Of a DNA stretch of 41,071 bases, positions 7,955 to 15,701 are shown in pieces (the stretch's first letter is position 1; every line of letters starts with the position of its first letter). The position numbers and the translations under genes were made by a program. The notes below the pieces were generated by a model. That model worked only from the letters and a program-made list of their open reading frames with translations. It had not been told where the DNA came from and searched no databases. The stretch spans positions 1-41,071 of the forward strand of contig JAJCZG010000029.1 in NCBI GenBank assembly GCA_029262475.1, in the 5' to 3' direction. This DNA is from Deltaproteobacteria bacterium. GTDB taxonomy: Bacteria; Desulfobacterota; GWC2-55-46; JAJCZF01.

Positions 7955-9019
7955 TTACGCAGCCAGGTACAGCGGCTGCGCGGTGTAGGCCTCGATAATC
8001 ATTACCGGGTTGGTCCCGTCGTCCTCCACGTCGCAGTCGAGTTTGCATGTGAGCACGTCGTTAACGCCTCCCTCCGGCAGCGGAGACGCCTTCAGCTTGA
8101 AGCGCGGTATGATTATCTGCCCGCCGTAATACATCGCGCCGGCCGGGTCTATGAGCGCCCCTTTGACATCGAACTCTATGGCGAGCGGGTTCTGTTGGTC
8201 GAAATGATCTATTTCCGTCTGTCCGTTAAAGAGCAGCGTGAAGCTCAGCTCCATCGTCCTTCGGCCATAGTCGATATCGAGGCTCAGGTCTCCGCCTCCT
8301 GAGCCGTCCTGCCGTTCGCAGTTGTTGTTGAAGGTACACTCGAAGGACTTGAAGCGCGCCCCGAGGTCCACGGGAGCCCCGCTCGATATATCCTGCGTCC
8401 CCTGGGTCCGGGCCCCGGCTATAACGATAGCCGGGCCGTTCTCCATCCAGACCTTGCAGTTTCCGATCTTCATGAAGCTCTCGGTAATAGCTGGCACGAA
8501 GGCCGTCGCCGAAGTCGCCCTGTCGCCGCCGCCGATAAGTTCAACGGCGCCATTCAGGTATTTCCCCGACTCACCGCCTATCTTGATGGAATTCCCCTTT
8601 ATCCCCTTATACGCATACTGTTTTCCACCCTTCTTGTGCTCCAGCTGTACGCTCGGTATCGCCGTGCCGACCGGTACCGGGATAATAGTATGCCTGTATG
8701 CCGGCAGGAGGGCGTCCTGGGTGACTGTGATATCCCCCATAACGAGCCCTGCAAAGAGCGCCAGGCTATTCGGCTTGAGGCGCGGCTCCTCGTAACTGAA
8801 GGCCGTCCTCTTCATTAAAATATCCTGCTCCGTGCCGTGCTCCTGCCCCGTGGTGGTATCCTTGTCCGTATCGACCTCGTCTTCCCATTTAGCCGTAGCG
8901 TTATAGCCGCGCATCGAGCAGGCATTCGCCGCGCTCATCGTTACGCCGGCGCCGTAGGTCAACTCCTTCTTAAAGGCCGATATCATCAACTGCTCGTCGA
9001 AACCCTTCTTAGTTATCAC
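7955..9019 (-). CDS. major tail tube protein
   Basis: A 354-aa protein in the tube position, between the tail-completion genes and the chaperone. The sequence is beta-rich with Gly/Thr/Asp loops: an N-terminal domain to about 120, a central domain about 125-280 and a C-terminal domain ending in VMIIEAYTAQPLYLAA. This suits a siphovirus tube subunit carrying an extra immunoglobulin-like or insertion domain, since it is longer than the usual 150-250 aa. The GTG start at 9019 overlaps the stop of the preceding small gene. It polymerises into the tail shaft around the tape measure. Confidence 0.7.
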   Translation of the reverse strand: MITKKGFDEQLMISAFKKELTYGAGVTMSAANACSMRGYNATAKWEDEVDTDKDTTTGQEHGTEQDILMKRTAFSYEEPRLKPNSLALFAGLVMGDITVTQDALLPAYRHTIIPVPVGTAIPSVQLEHKKGGKQYAYKGIKGNSIKIGGESGKYLNGAVELIGGGDRATSATAFVPAITESFMKIGNCKVWMENGPAIVIAGARTQGTQDISSGAPVDLGARFKSFECTFNNNCERQDGSGGGDLSLDIDYGRRTMELSFTLLFNGQTEIDHFDQQNPLAIEFDVKGALIDPAGAMYYGGQIIIPRFKLKASPLPEGGVNDVLTCKLDCDVEDDGTNPVMIIEAYTAQPLYLAA

Positions 9020-9200
9020 TGGCCTTCACCTCCTCTACATTCTTCTCCACCGCCTCGAAGCACCCTGGCTTATCCGAGAGTTTCATCTCCTTGGCCGAGT
9101 ACTCCGCCCCGGCCTCGAAGGTAACCATCGGCTTCCCTTTCGGCTCCGAGGTGTGAGGCATAGTGCATTTGTATTTAGTTTCCTTCTTTTGATTAGCCAT
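9009..9200 (-). CDS. small hypothetical tail-region protein
   Basis: A 63-aa Lys/Glu-rich protein (MANQKKETKYKCTMPH) with a good ribosome site (AGGAGA) ahead of ATG 9200 and an 11-base overlap with the tail tube gene. The fold looks like a single beta-hairpin unit (VTFEAGAEYSA), as in small phage proteins placed before the tube gene. Function unknown; probably a structural or assembly accessory. Confidence 0.65.
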   Translation of the reverse strand: MANQKKETKYKCTMPHTSEPKGKPMVTFEAGAEYSAKEMKLSDKPGCFEAVEKNVEEVKASDN

Positions 9201-9208
9201 GGCTTCTC

Positions 9209-9661
9209 CTATATAACCTCCTCTATGAACATCGTGAGCTCAATTGCAAAGAAATAAATGGGATGAAAGTATCCTTCGTCGTTAGCGGAACCACCGGGTA
9301 TTATATTTAGCTCTTCGACCTTCATCCCCTGATCCGCGAAGAGGGCCTTTATTACCTCCTCTTCGAAGAGTACGAACTGATCCTGCCCGAGCGACCTATC
9401 CTTCTGGTGAAAGCCGCAATAGAGCAGTACCGTCGAGGTACGCCCGATAAGCCCCCCTGTAAAGATCTCTCTGTCATGCTGTGGAGCCGTTATCATAATG
9501 ATAGGCAACTCCGTAAGCCCTACATCCGTGCTCTTTTTGTACTCTTTCTTAACCGTCAGGTCTCCTCCCAGGTTCACGGCGCAAAAGGTTTCGAGCGCGC
9601 TGCTTCCTTCGAGCGCCTTTTTGATGAGTTCCGTTACGTCGGTAAAACTACTTAAAGCCAT
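9209..9661 (-). CDS. tail terminator / completion protein
   Basis: A 150-aa protein between the gp10-like gene and the tube gene, the standard location of tail terminators that cap the tube and join it to the head. The layout (helix 1-30, central strand LPIIMITAPQHDREIF, C-terminal FFAIELTMFIEEVI) resembles gpU-like terminators. It overlaps the gp10-like gene by 14 bases. The assignment rests on order and secondary-structure pattern. Confidence 0.6.
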   Translation of the reverse strand: MALSSFTDVTELIKKALEGSSALETFCAVNLGGDLTVKKEYKKSTDVGLTELPIIMITAPQHDREIFTGGLIGRTSTVLLYCGFHQKDRSLGQDQFVLFEEEVIKALFADQGMKVEELNIIPGGSANDEGYFHPIYFFAIELTMFIEEVI

Positions 9662-10154
9662 CCGTCTCCTTTTTCACCTCTTTTTCAACCGCTCCTCGCG
9701 TGTCGAATCGCTTGAAGGCATCGTCGATAAATGGACGTGGGCCGTACTTCGCGCTTGACCCCTTCCCCTCGTGAATCTGAGATGCATAACGGGCGGTGTT
9801 AAAGACTACCGCCTCATTAAGCCCCGTCGTAAATGAGACCCCATCTATCGACTTGCTGCGCCCGGGTCCGATCCACTGGAGCATCCTCCGGAGGTGGCCC
9901 ACTACCCTGGGTACCGGGTACTCGCCCGCCGCCTCGCTCTTGCCTATGACGGTCCGCTCGATGCCGTTACGCGACTTGATAGTCTGCACCCCGCGCCGGG
10001 ACCCGGTGAGCAGGTCTATCGAGATCCTCGCCACGCCCGAGCCTATCTTCCTTAAGGCCCGGGGTAGCGCCTTCTGCTCAATCCCCTTATCGAGTCTGTT
10101 GAGGCCGCTTATGACCAGGCGTTCGTTCTTGAGGGTGACCGATATGTTGAGCAT
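9648..10154 (-). CDS. HK97 gp10-like head-tail / tail completion protein
   Basis: A 168-aa protein beginning MLNISVTLKNERLVISGLNRLDKG, a short strand then the Leu-rich helix of the HK97-gp10 family. The central VPRVVGHLRRMLQW and the C-terminal ARYASQIHEGKGSSAKYGPRPF segment (YA..iHeG....yGPRPFl) are the most conserved parts of that family. It functions at the head-tail interface. It is tightly packed with its neighbours. Confidence 0.8.
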   Translation of the reverse strand: MLNISVTLKNERLVISGLNRLDKGIEQKALPRALRKIGSGVARISIDLLTGSRRGVQTIKSRNGIERTVIGKSEAAGEYPVPRVVGHLRRMLQWIGPGRSKSIDGVSFTTGLNEAVVFNTARYASQIHEGKGSSAKYGPRPFIDDAFKRFDTRGAVEKEVKKETDGFK

Positions 10155-10583
10155 CTACGACCCCTCATCCTGAACGAAATGGCTTGATACCTCCGCCGAT
10201 CCGGCAAAAGAGTCGCTGCCTATGATATTCACCAGCCGCTCCGCTATCTTCATGGCATCGTTCCTGCACGCCTTCGCGCGGTTCCGCTCGTCCTGTCCGC
10301 TCGGGGCGTCCTTTGAGGTGATATCCGCCAGACGGTAGTTCGCCTTACGGTCCCATAGCTCAGCCGCAGCCAGGAGAATCTCAAGCCGCTTCACGTCATT
10401 AAGGCGCGTCGCATCCTCATATATCGTCGTCCCCCTGCCGAGCAGGTCCTGTACCTCAAGGACGTTCCTGTCGAGGATCTCCTGCACGAAGGCATCTATA
10501 TCCGGATGCGAGCCAGTAAGGTCGTTAAGCGACGGGAGGCTGAATCCCATATTAAGTACATCCTGCGGCGTAGCTTTTGACAT
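10155..10583 (-). CDS. head-tail connector protein
   Basis: A 142-aa, mostly helical protein directly after the capsid gene, the place of gp6/gp15-type connectors that dock below the portal. Helices at about 22-45, 55-80, 83-98 and 105-125 are visible (DVKRLEILLAAAELWDRKANY). The ATG at 10583 lies downstream of a strong palindrome that separates it from the capsid gene. No cysteine or catalytic motif. Confidence 0.6.
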   Translation of the reverse strand: MSKATPQDVLNMGFSLPSLNDLTGSHPDIDAFVQEILDRNVLEVQDLLGRGTTIYEDATRLNDVKRLEILLAAAELWDRKANYRLADITSKDAPSGQDERNRAKACRNDAMKIAERLVNIIGSDSFAGSAEVSSHFVQDEGS

Positions 10584-10607
10584 GATCTATGAAACCCCTT
10601 CAACTAT

Positions 10608-10631
10608 CCCGGAGGCCCTAGGGCCTCCGGG
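10608..10631. terminator. perfect 24-bp palindrome after the capsid gene
   Basis: A continuous G+C-rich palindrome centred on CTAG (half-site CCCGGAGGCCCT) lies between the capsid stop and the connector start. No T-run follows on the minus strand, so it is a transcript-stabilising or attenuating hairpin that would favour capsid mRNA over downstream genes. Confidence 0.6.
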
Positions 10632-10666
10632 AATTCACTTTACTTCCCTACCTTCTCAGACTAGCC

Positions 10667-11614
10667 TTAGGCGAGAGCGCACTTTTTGAAGAGCAGCTTG
10701 TCTGCTATCGCGGCATTGAACTTGCCCTCCCAGGTTATGTCCTCTGCGCGCCTCAATGCGTCCCTCTGACTCTCGGAATTAAGGTCGTCCCATACCGCCC
10801 TCTTGCTCTTTATTCCCGGCACACATACCCAGTAATTCGCATCTGGGATCTTCGATGAGGCTATTACCTCATCGATGTTGTAGACGATCTGGTTGTTGTT
10901 ACTGTTGGGCAGATAGAAAGCCGCAGCCAGCGCCTTGGCTATACGCGCCTTCAATCCCACACCGCAAAGTATCTTAAAGGACGGGTTCTCCCCGGGGGCG
11001 TACCCCTTCCCTTCGAGGTCCTTCAGTATCTGGGCGCACGCGTTGTTGATGGTGGTGACGTCGTCCGTGGCGAAGGCCTGGTCTATGCCGGTAAGCCCGG
11101 TAATCAGGCTGTAATGAACCCCCGCCATGGTGTTGTAGTACTTTGCCCTGACGTCCCTGACGATATCGTCCATCAGGTAATACTGGTTAAAACGGAACCA
11201 GTCGTCCAGGAAGCCGAGGCCGCCGCCGTATTTGAGATACCCGACTGGGGCCTTTGCTGTGGACACCTTCCTGAGTTTAATCACATCGCCTTCTTTGACC
11301 TGCTCGAAGGTTATACCGTTAGTGGTGTCCAGTATTTCGAAGGTCTTGGACGTTGACCCCCTCATGTCAACGAAGTCGAATACCCTCTCGTAGCCGAAAT
11401 CCACCTCCGCAGTATTGGAGAAAACATTTATTATCGGGATAGCCCCAGTAAGGTTTCCGTCGGATGGGAACATCTTTGTCCCCTGGGCCTTAGCCGCGGC
11501 CTCGGCAGGCTCCTTGAAGTAATCCGAGAGATCTAAAGCAAGGTCCTTTATTGCCTGAGGGTCGTCAACGTCTTTTGTAAACGCCTCCCAGTCTATGCCA
11601 GTTGAATTACGCAT
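10667..11614 (-). CDS. major capsid protein
   Basis: A 315-aa protein following the protease-scaffold and decoration genes. It shows an extended N-arm (1-60), an E-loop-like stretch (about 60-110), a long spine-like helix FRFNQYYLMDDIVRDVRAKYYNTM near 138-161, and a Gly/Asn-rich A-domain region (LPNSNNNQIVYNIDEVI). This matches HK97-fold capsid subunits in length and pattern. A strong site (AGAGGAGGATGAG) precedes ATG 11614. The protein builds the icosahedral shell and is probably trimmed at its N-arm by the upstream protease. Confidence 0.8.
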   Translation of the reverse strand: MRNSTGIDWEAFTKDVDDPQAIKDLALDLSDYFKEPAEAAAKAQGTKMFPSDGNLTGAIPIINVFSNTAEVDFGYERVFDFVDMRGSTSKTFEILDTTNGITFEQVKEGDVIKLRKVSTAKAPVGYLKYGGGLGFLDDWFRFNQYYLMDDIVRDVRAKYYNTMAGVHYSLITGLTGIDQAFATDDVTTINNACAQILKDLEGKGYAPGENPSFKILCGVGLKARIAKALAAAFYLPNSNNNQIVYNIDEVIASSKIPDANYWVCVPGIKSKRAVWDDLNSESQRDALRRAEDITWEGKFNAAIADKLLFKKCALA

Positions 11615-11671
11615 TTATCTCATCCTCCTCTATCTATAAATTGTTAAGCCGGTAAAAACAGTTCCTCCGGT

Positions 11672-12022
11672 CTAGTAGTTAACGCTGTTGTCGAGTTCCA
11701 GTACGCAGAGCGCGTCCCCTCCAAGCTTATCCTCGACGAAGATGCCGCACTTGGTGTTGGTGCCTACCACGTTGGTGAAGTTAGCCGCGCCATTATCCCA
11801 GTAGGCCGTTTCACCCGAGGTGAGAGCCACGGCCGCCTTGGGCGCTTCTACCCTCTCTCCCCCGTGGACGTAAACGCCTTCCGCGTTGGCCAGGTAGTCG
11901 TCGAAAGCTATGAGCACCCTGCCGCCCAGGAGGATAATGTCGTCCTCGGCTACCGCGGCGGTGTGAGTGTATTTTAACGTCTTAGTCCTGAGACTATCGG
12001 TTAGGTTCGTTGCCTTTGCCAT
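11672..12022 (-). CDS. capsid decoration protein (DUF2190-like)
   Basis: A 116-aa beta-rich protein ahead of the capsid gene. The pattern T-x-A-V-A-E-D-D-I-I-L-L-G-G-R-V near residues 17-33, a run ending KAAVALTSGETAYWD, and the final CGIFVEDKLGGDALCVLEL repeat the DUF2190 family layout (capsid cement proteins related to lambda gpD). It would bind the outside of expanded capsids and stiffen them. Length is normal for the family. Confidence 0.8.
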   Translation of the reverse strand: MAKATNLTDSLRTKTLKYTHTAAVAEDDIILLGGRVLIAFDDYLANAEGVYVHGGERVEAPKAAVALTSGETAYWDNGAANFTNVVGTNTKCGIFVEDKLGGDALCVLELDNSVNY

Positions 12023-12081
12023 TATCTATACTCCTTACAAATTAAAAGTTAGGTGAAATTTAATAGGAGGATATTCTTGAA

Positions 12082-12558
12082 TTACTCCTCCTTCTTGGAT
12101 GCCTTCTTCTTCCTGAAGCTGCGCCTCCCCTTGGTTCCTACCTCGCTGTCATCCCTATTTTCGGCGACACCCTTGGTATTGAGCTGCCCTTCGTCCGGGA
12201 ATTTTGCATTCACCATGGGCGTAAGGAAGTCGATATCCCCCTTGATCTCATCCAGGGTCTTGGCGGCGAGCTGCTTCTCGCGTGCCTTCACATCTTCATC
12301 CGAGTCGCCGACCCGCTTCAGAAGCCTCTCAAATTTCACCTGCTTCTTGATTAGGTCCTCCCTGTACACCTTGCCGTCCTCGGCGTTGGCCTTGAGGGTC
12401 TTAGCTGTCTCGACAGTAATGTCGTCCCCGAGCTCCGCTAAAACAGGCTCGTAGGTCTTGAGCCTGGTTTCCCTTTCCTGTAGTCTCTTCACTGCGTCAA
12501 CGGCGTCGGCCTCTTCAGTCGCAGGAGGTAGCCCCAGCGCCTTCATTAAATTTTTCAT
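12082..12558 (-). CDS. probable internal-start scaffold protein (Nu3-like)
   Basis: Inside the protease-scaffold gene an in-frame ATG (residue 235, MKNLMKALGL) is preceded by AGGAGG at 12570-12575, 11 bases upstream. Translation from here would yield a 158-aa scaffold lacking the protease, as lambda makes Nu3 within gene C. The upstream Glu/Asp-rich linker encodes the ribosome site. Confidence 0.55.
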   Translation of the reverse strand: MKNLMKALGLPPATEEADAVDAVKRLQERETRLKTYEPVLAELGDDITVETAKTLKANAEDGKVYREDLIKKQVKFERLLKRVGDSDEDVKAREKQLAAKTLDEIKGDIDFLTPMVNAKFPDEGQLNTKGVAENRDDSEVGTKGRRSFRKKKASKKEE

Positions 12559-13260
12559 AGGTTTCTCATCCTCCTCTGTATTTGAGTCTTTCTTTTTAGT
12601 ATCCTCGTTCTCTATGTCAACGCCGCGGTCGTCATGACCGCAGCGGCAAGTACCTTCCTTATGCGCACCCTTGGTGATAGTTGCACCGGGCTGGGCGCCG
12701 AGCCATACTAGCGAGCCTTCCAGGGCCTCCCCCGGGGCCTTGTATTCCCAGTAGAGGGTCTCACCACTCTCCTCGTTTACCTCCTTAACGCGGGAAGAAG
12801 CGTTGAATCCTATGGAGACATGACGCGCTATCCCGGCGTCTATATCTTTAAGGAGCGCTTCTTTATCCGGCGTCCTGGTCGTATAGAACCATCCAAGGAG
12901 GAAGACGACCTTTGTCACCCCCTCGGGGAGCTTTATATCCTCACCTGTGGAGCTGCGGGCCTCTTCCAGTGACATCTCTTCGAGCTCGGCCTTGAAAAAT
13001 ATCCCCTCGCCGGGAGGTCCCCACGCATGCCCTATAAGGAATGATTTTCCTGGAAGCGTTTCCATAAAGGCCTTAAGGAGCTCCTCGCTGAAACGCTCGT
13101 TGTCCCTGTCTATCGCGTTATGGGCAAGGCGCACCTTCCGCACGTAGAGATCCTCGGCTTTGATTTCTTCGAGGGTATACTTGCTGATAAGTGTAAGCTG
13201 ATCATCTAAAACCTCAGCCCCCTTGCCGAAGCCCTTTAGGGCAAGCTGTTTTATCTTCAT
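12082..13260 (-). CDS. prohead protease fused to scaffold
   Basis: A 392-aa protein with two parts. Residues 1-200 resemble a herpes-fold prohead serine protease: H47 in AHNAIDRDNERFSEE, H78 in LIGHAWGPPGEG and S149 in RHVSIGF are the likely catalytic positions. Residues 235-392 are a charged coiled coil (RLQERETRLKTYEPVLAEL) with a basic C-terminus, typical of a capsid scaffold. A short Cys/His stretch (CRCGHD, about 204-209) links them. The protein directs shell assembly, then cuts scaffold and capsid arm. A second, in-frame start for scaffold alone is described separately. Confidence 0.75.
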   Translation of the reverse strand: MKIKQLALKGFGKGAEVLDDQLTLISKYTLEEIKAEDLYVRKVRLAHNAIDRDNERFSEELLKAFMETLPGKSFLIGHAWGPPGEGIFFKAELEEMSLEEARSSTGEDIKLPEGVTKVVFLLGWFYTTRTPDKEALLKDIDAGIARHVSIGFNASSRVKEVNEESGETLYWEYKAPGEALEGSLVWLGAQPGATITKGAHKEGTCRCGHDDRGVDIENEDTKKKDSNTEEDEKPMKNLMKALGLPPATEEADAVDAVKRLQERETRLKTYEPVLAELGDDITVETAKTLKANAEDGKVYREDLIKKQVKFERLLKRVGDSDEDVKAREKQLAAKTLDEIKGDIDFLTPMVNAKFPDEGQLNTKGVAENRDDSEVGTKGRRSFRKKKASKKEE

Positions 13261-13264
13261 GGGC

Positions 13265-13579
13265 CTACCCCTTCTTGCCGTGGTTCTCTATCCGCCACTC
13301 GATATCCTTAATCGCCCTCTCACGGGCCTGGCGGCTGGTCATAATCTGTCCGGTCATAATGCCGCCCTTATCCTCCTCCTCGCAGCATCTCTTGTGCTTA
13401 GCCTTTGCCGCGTCGAGCTCGGCCTCCAGCTCCTTCTTACTGGGCCCCTTGTCGGCCTTAGGCTTCTTCGGGGCTTTCTTGTCGGCGGTCTTCTTTCCCT
13501 CTACTCCGGGTCCTCCGAAGGTCTTCTCCCCCCCGGTCTTCGTCTCGGTTATAGTCTCGTTACCCTTCTTTTCAGTCAT
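13265..13579 (-). CDS. small basic hypothetical head-region protein
   Basis: About 104 aa from the ATG at 13579, which follows AGGAGAGAGAGG directly; a further upstream TTG in the same frame is a poorer start. The middle is a Lys/Pro/Ala tract (KKAPKKPKADKGPSKKE) and the C-terminal half is a charged helix with a Cys pair (KRCCEEED). It sits between the portal-MuF and protease genes. The function is unknown; basic low-complexity head proteins may bind DNA or scaffold, but that is speculation. Confidence 0.55.
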   Translation of the reverse strand: MTEKKGNETITETKTGGEKTFGGPGVEGKKTADKKAPKKPKADKGPSKKELEAELDAAKAKHKRCCEEEDKGGIMTGQIMTSRQARERAIKDIEWRIENHGKKG

Positions 13580-13592
13580 CCTCTCTCTCCTT

Positions 13593-15701
13593 TCAATTTT
13601 CAATTACAGATGCGAGCGTGCAGTAGCACCGCGGGTGAGTAGCCTCTACCGGCAGCGGCACCTTATCTATGTCATAAATACCTACGAGTGCCTGACAGAT
13701 AGGACAGGCGTCCGGGGCCGACACGAACTCGACCTTCTTAACCTCCTCAGCCTTGAATTCATCCAGCTTCCCTCGCTCGGCTGCCATACTCATCTCCGAG
13801 CGAGCCAGGCGCTCCCAACTGTTATTGGCGTCCCCGAATATCTTTGAGAGCTGTCTGGCCACATGCCTCGGGTTCGACCCGGCGAGCATATGCGCTTCCA
13901 TCTCCGGTATAATTTTCTCCAACAGAACGCGCGTAGTGTTGCTTTTAACCCTTTCGAAGCCCGTCTCAACAAGTTTCTCGAATATCTCTGAATTGGTGAT
14001 AATGTCTATTATTGGCCTGGAAGCACCCGTCATGTGGGCCGCCTGAATAGCGCCGAGGCTGTATGACTCGCCGTAATAGAAGGAGAGAGCCCTGCTTTCG
14101 TCATATGCCGGGTTCCATTCACCAGCGAAATCCTTCATGGCTTTTTTGACAGCGGCTACTTGCTCATCTGTGAACTTAAACTCCTCTGCCAGGGGTAGGT
14201 CCTCCGGGCCCTTAACCGACTTCGATTCACTCGGCAGCTTGAGGATCGTCAGGACCTTCTCCTCCGTCTGCTTCCACCCCTCGGTCAGCTTATCGAGTAA
14301 GGTATTCTCTACGGCGTCAAGCTCCGGGTGCGGTATAGGGCGCGCCTCTTTTGCTTGAGTTTCACCGCAGCATTTGCTGCCCTTACTCCTCGTCGGCGCT
14401 GCGCCCTTTTCCGGAGGATCCTCACGGCGGGTTGCGGAATCTCCGCGCACCATCTCGGCCTGCGCATCGAGGAAGTTCGCCCTGGCCCGGGCCTCGATAT
14501 CGAAGAGGTTCGGCCTGTCGTAAGCGAGGAACCAGTCGTCGCGCTTCCACTTTCTACCACGGAGCCTGAGCATATCCTCTATGATTTTCGTATAGACCGG
14601 CAGCCGTGGAGAACACCTCGTCTCGGCCTCCTGGAGCATTAGAGTCGACTGTTGTTGAGCCAGGCGTTCATTCGTCCCCCACACGAAGCCGAATACCCAT
14701 GGGAAGAGCCCCGTCTTGGCGCATATCTGCTCCAGGGCGTGGCGTGTGGGTATCTCCATTTCAAGCACCTGGTTGTCCGCACCAATGACTTGTATGACAA
14801 TATCCGAGTCGCTATCCACTCCCCATACCAGGTCCCCGGATTTCCCTTCGCGCTTCCCCTGGATTAAGGACTTAAAAGCCTTCTTGAGTGCCTCTGCTCT
14901 ATCTTTGACGATATCCTCTCCCAGCTTTTTTTTGCCTGCCTTATAGAGGACCTTATACATGGGATCGCCGAAACGCTCCCAGCTGTTGAGCGTGGCGTTC
15001 TCTATCGTTAGAAGGGTCTTTGCGACGAAAGGCATCGAGCGAATGATGCTCGTGCCGTAGGGGTTCGAGTTCTCGTTAGCTATCGACGAGTAGATAACCT
15101 TATCGTTGTCAAGCTGCACCCACCCCTGCTCAATAAGCGATGAGATATCCGCAGCGGAGATGTTGTCCCTCAGGATATCGCCTACCTGCTCGGTAGAATC
15201 CCTTGATCTGCCCTTGTAATCGCTCCTACCTCGGTACCATACCTCCATGCCGCCCTTACCCTTGCGAAAGCGTATATCCTTACTGTCGGCGACGTTCAGG
15301 CGCACGATATCTGTCTTATCGCGGTTAGGTACCGCCTCGGCGATACAGAAGCCCTGCTCGTATGTCTCGCCTCCCTGGTTATTAACGAAGGACTGAAAAC
15401 CCCGTTCCATATCGTTGACCCGGACACTGCCTTTCCAATCCTCTATCTCTTGAACAAGCCCTTTATTATCTCCATCGACCACAACCAACCCGTCAAGGGT
15501 GGTGAGTTTTCCAATGGCGGTGTCAATTACAGGTATGGACTCACGCAGTGCCTCATAGAGCGACGGGCTCACCTTGCGCGCGACATAATTCTTAAAAAGC
15601 GAAGTATACGGCCCCTGGGGGTTGGCTTCCCGCTGAAGGGGCCCCGGAGGTCCGTCGTCCTTTTTCTGCTTCGATCCGAAGATATTTCTAATTAGACTCA
15701 T
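13593..15701 (-). CDS. portal protein with C-terminal MuF head-morphogenesis domain
   Basis: A 702-aa fusion. Residues about 1-430 are a portal (DUF935/Mu gp29-like): YTSLFKNYVARKVSPSLYEAL, then NSWERFGDPMYKVLY near 240 and FGFVWGTNERLAQQQSTLML near 340. A basic linker with KCCGE follows (about 440-455). Residues about 500-702 resemble the MuF/SPP1 gp7 domain, ending in CPICQALVG (C666, C669) and THPRCYC (H689, C692, C694), a likely zinc site. The portal forms the packaging vertex; MuF proteins are minor head proteins carried into the cell or used in assembly. Start ATG 15701 overlaps the terminase stop. Confidence 0.8.
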   Translation of the reverse strand: MSLIRNIFGSKQKKDDGPPGPLQREANPQGPYTSLFKNYVARKVSPSLYEALRESIPVIDTAIGKLTTLDGLVVVDGDNKGLVQEIEDWKGSVRVNDMERGFQSFVNNQGGETYEQGFCIAEAVPNRDKTDIVRLNVADSKDIRFRKGKGGMEVWYRGRSDYKGRSRDSTEQVGDILRDNISAADISSLIEQGWVQLDNDKVIYSSIANENSNPYGTSIIRSMPFVAKTLLTIENATLNSWERFGDPMYKVLYKAGKKKLGEDIVKDRAEALKKAFKSLIQGKREGKSGDLVWGVDSDSDIVIQVIGADNQVLEMEIPTRHALEQICAKTGLFPWVFGFVWGTNERLAQQQSTLMLQEAETRCSPRLPVYTKIIEDMLRLRGRKWKRDDWFLAYDRPNLFDIEARARANFLDAQAEMVRGDSATRREDPPEKGAAPTRSKGSKCCGETQAKEARPIPHPELDAVENTLLDKLTEGWKQTEEKVLTILKLPSESKSVKGPEDLPLAEEFKFTDEQVAAVKKAMKDFAGEWNPAYDESRALSFYYGESYSLGAIQAAHMTGASRPIIDIITNSEIFEKLVETGFERVKSNTTRVLLEKIIPEMEAHMLAGSNPRHVARQLSKIFGDANNSWERLARSEMSMAAERGKLDEFKAEEVKKVEFVSAPDACPICQALVGIYDIDKVPLPVEATHPRCYCTLASVIEN

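Noticed and set aside
13275-13847. Plus-strand open frames opposite the head genes
   Set aside because: Ser/Leu-rich translation typical of the reverse of acidic helical genes; no ribosome sites and no recognisable domains.
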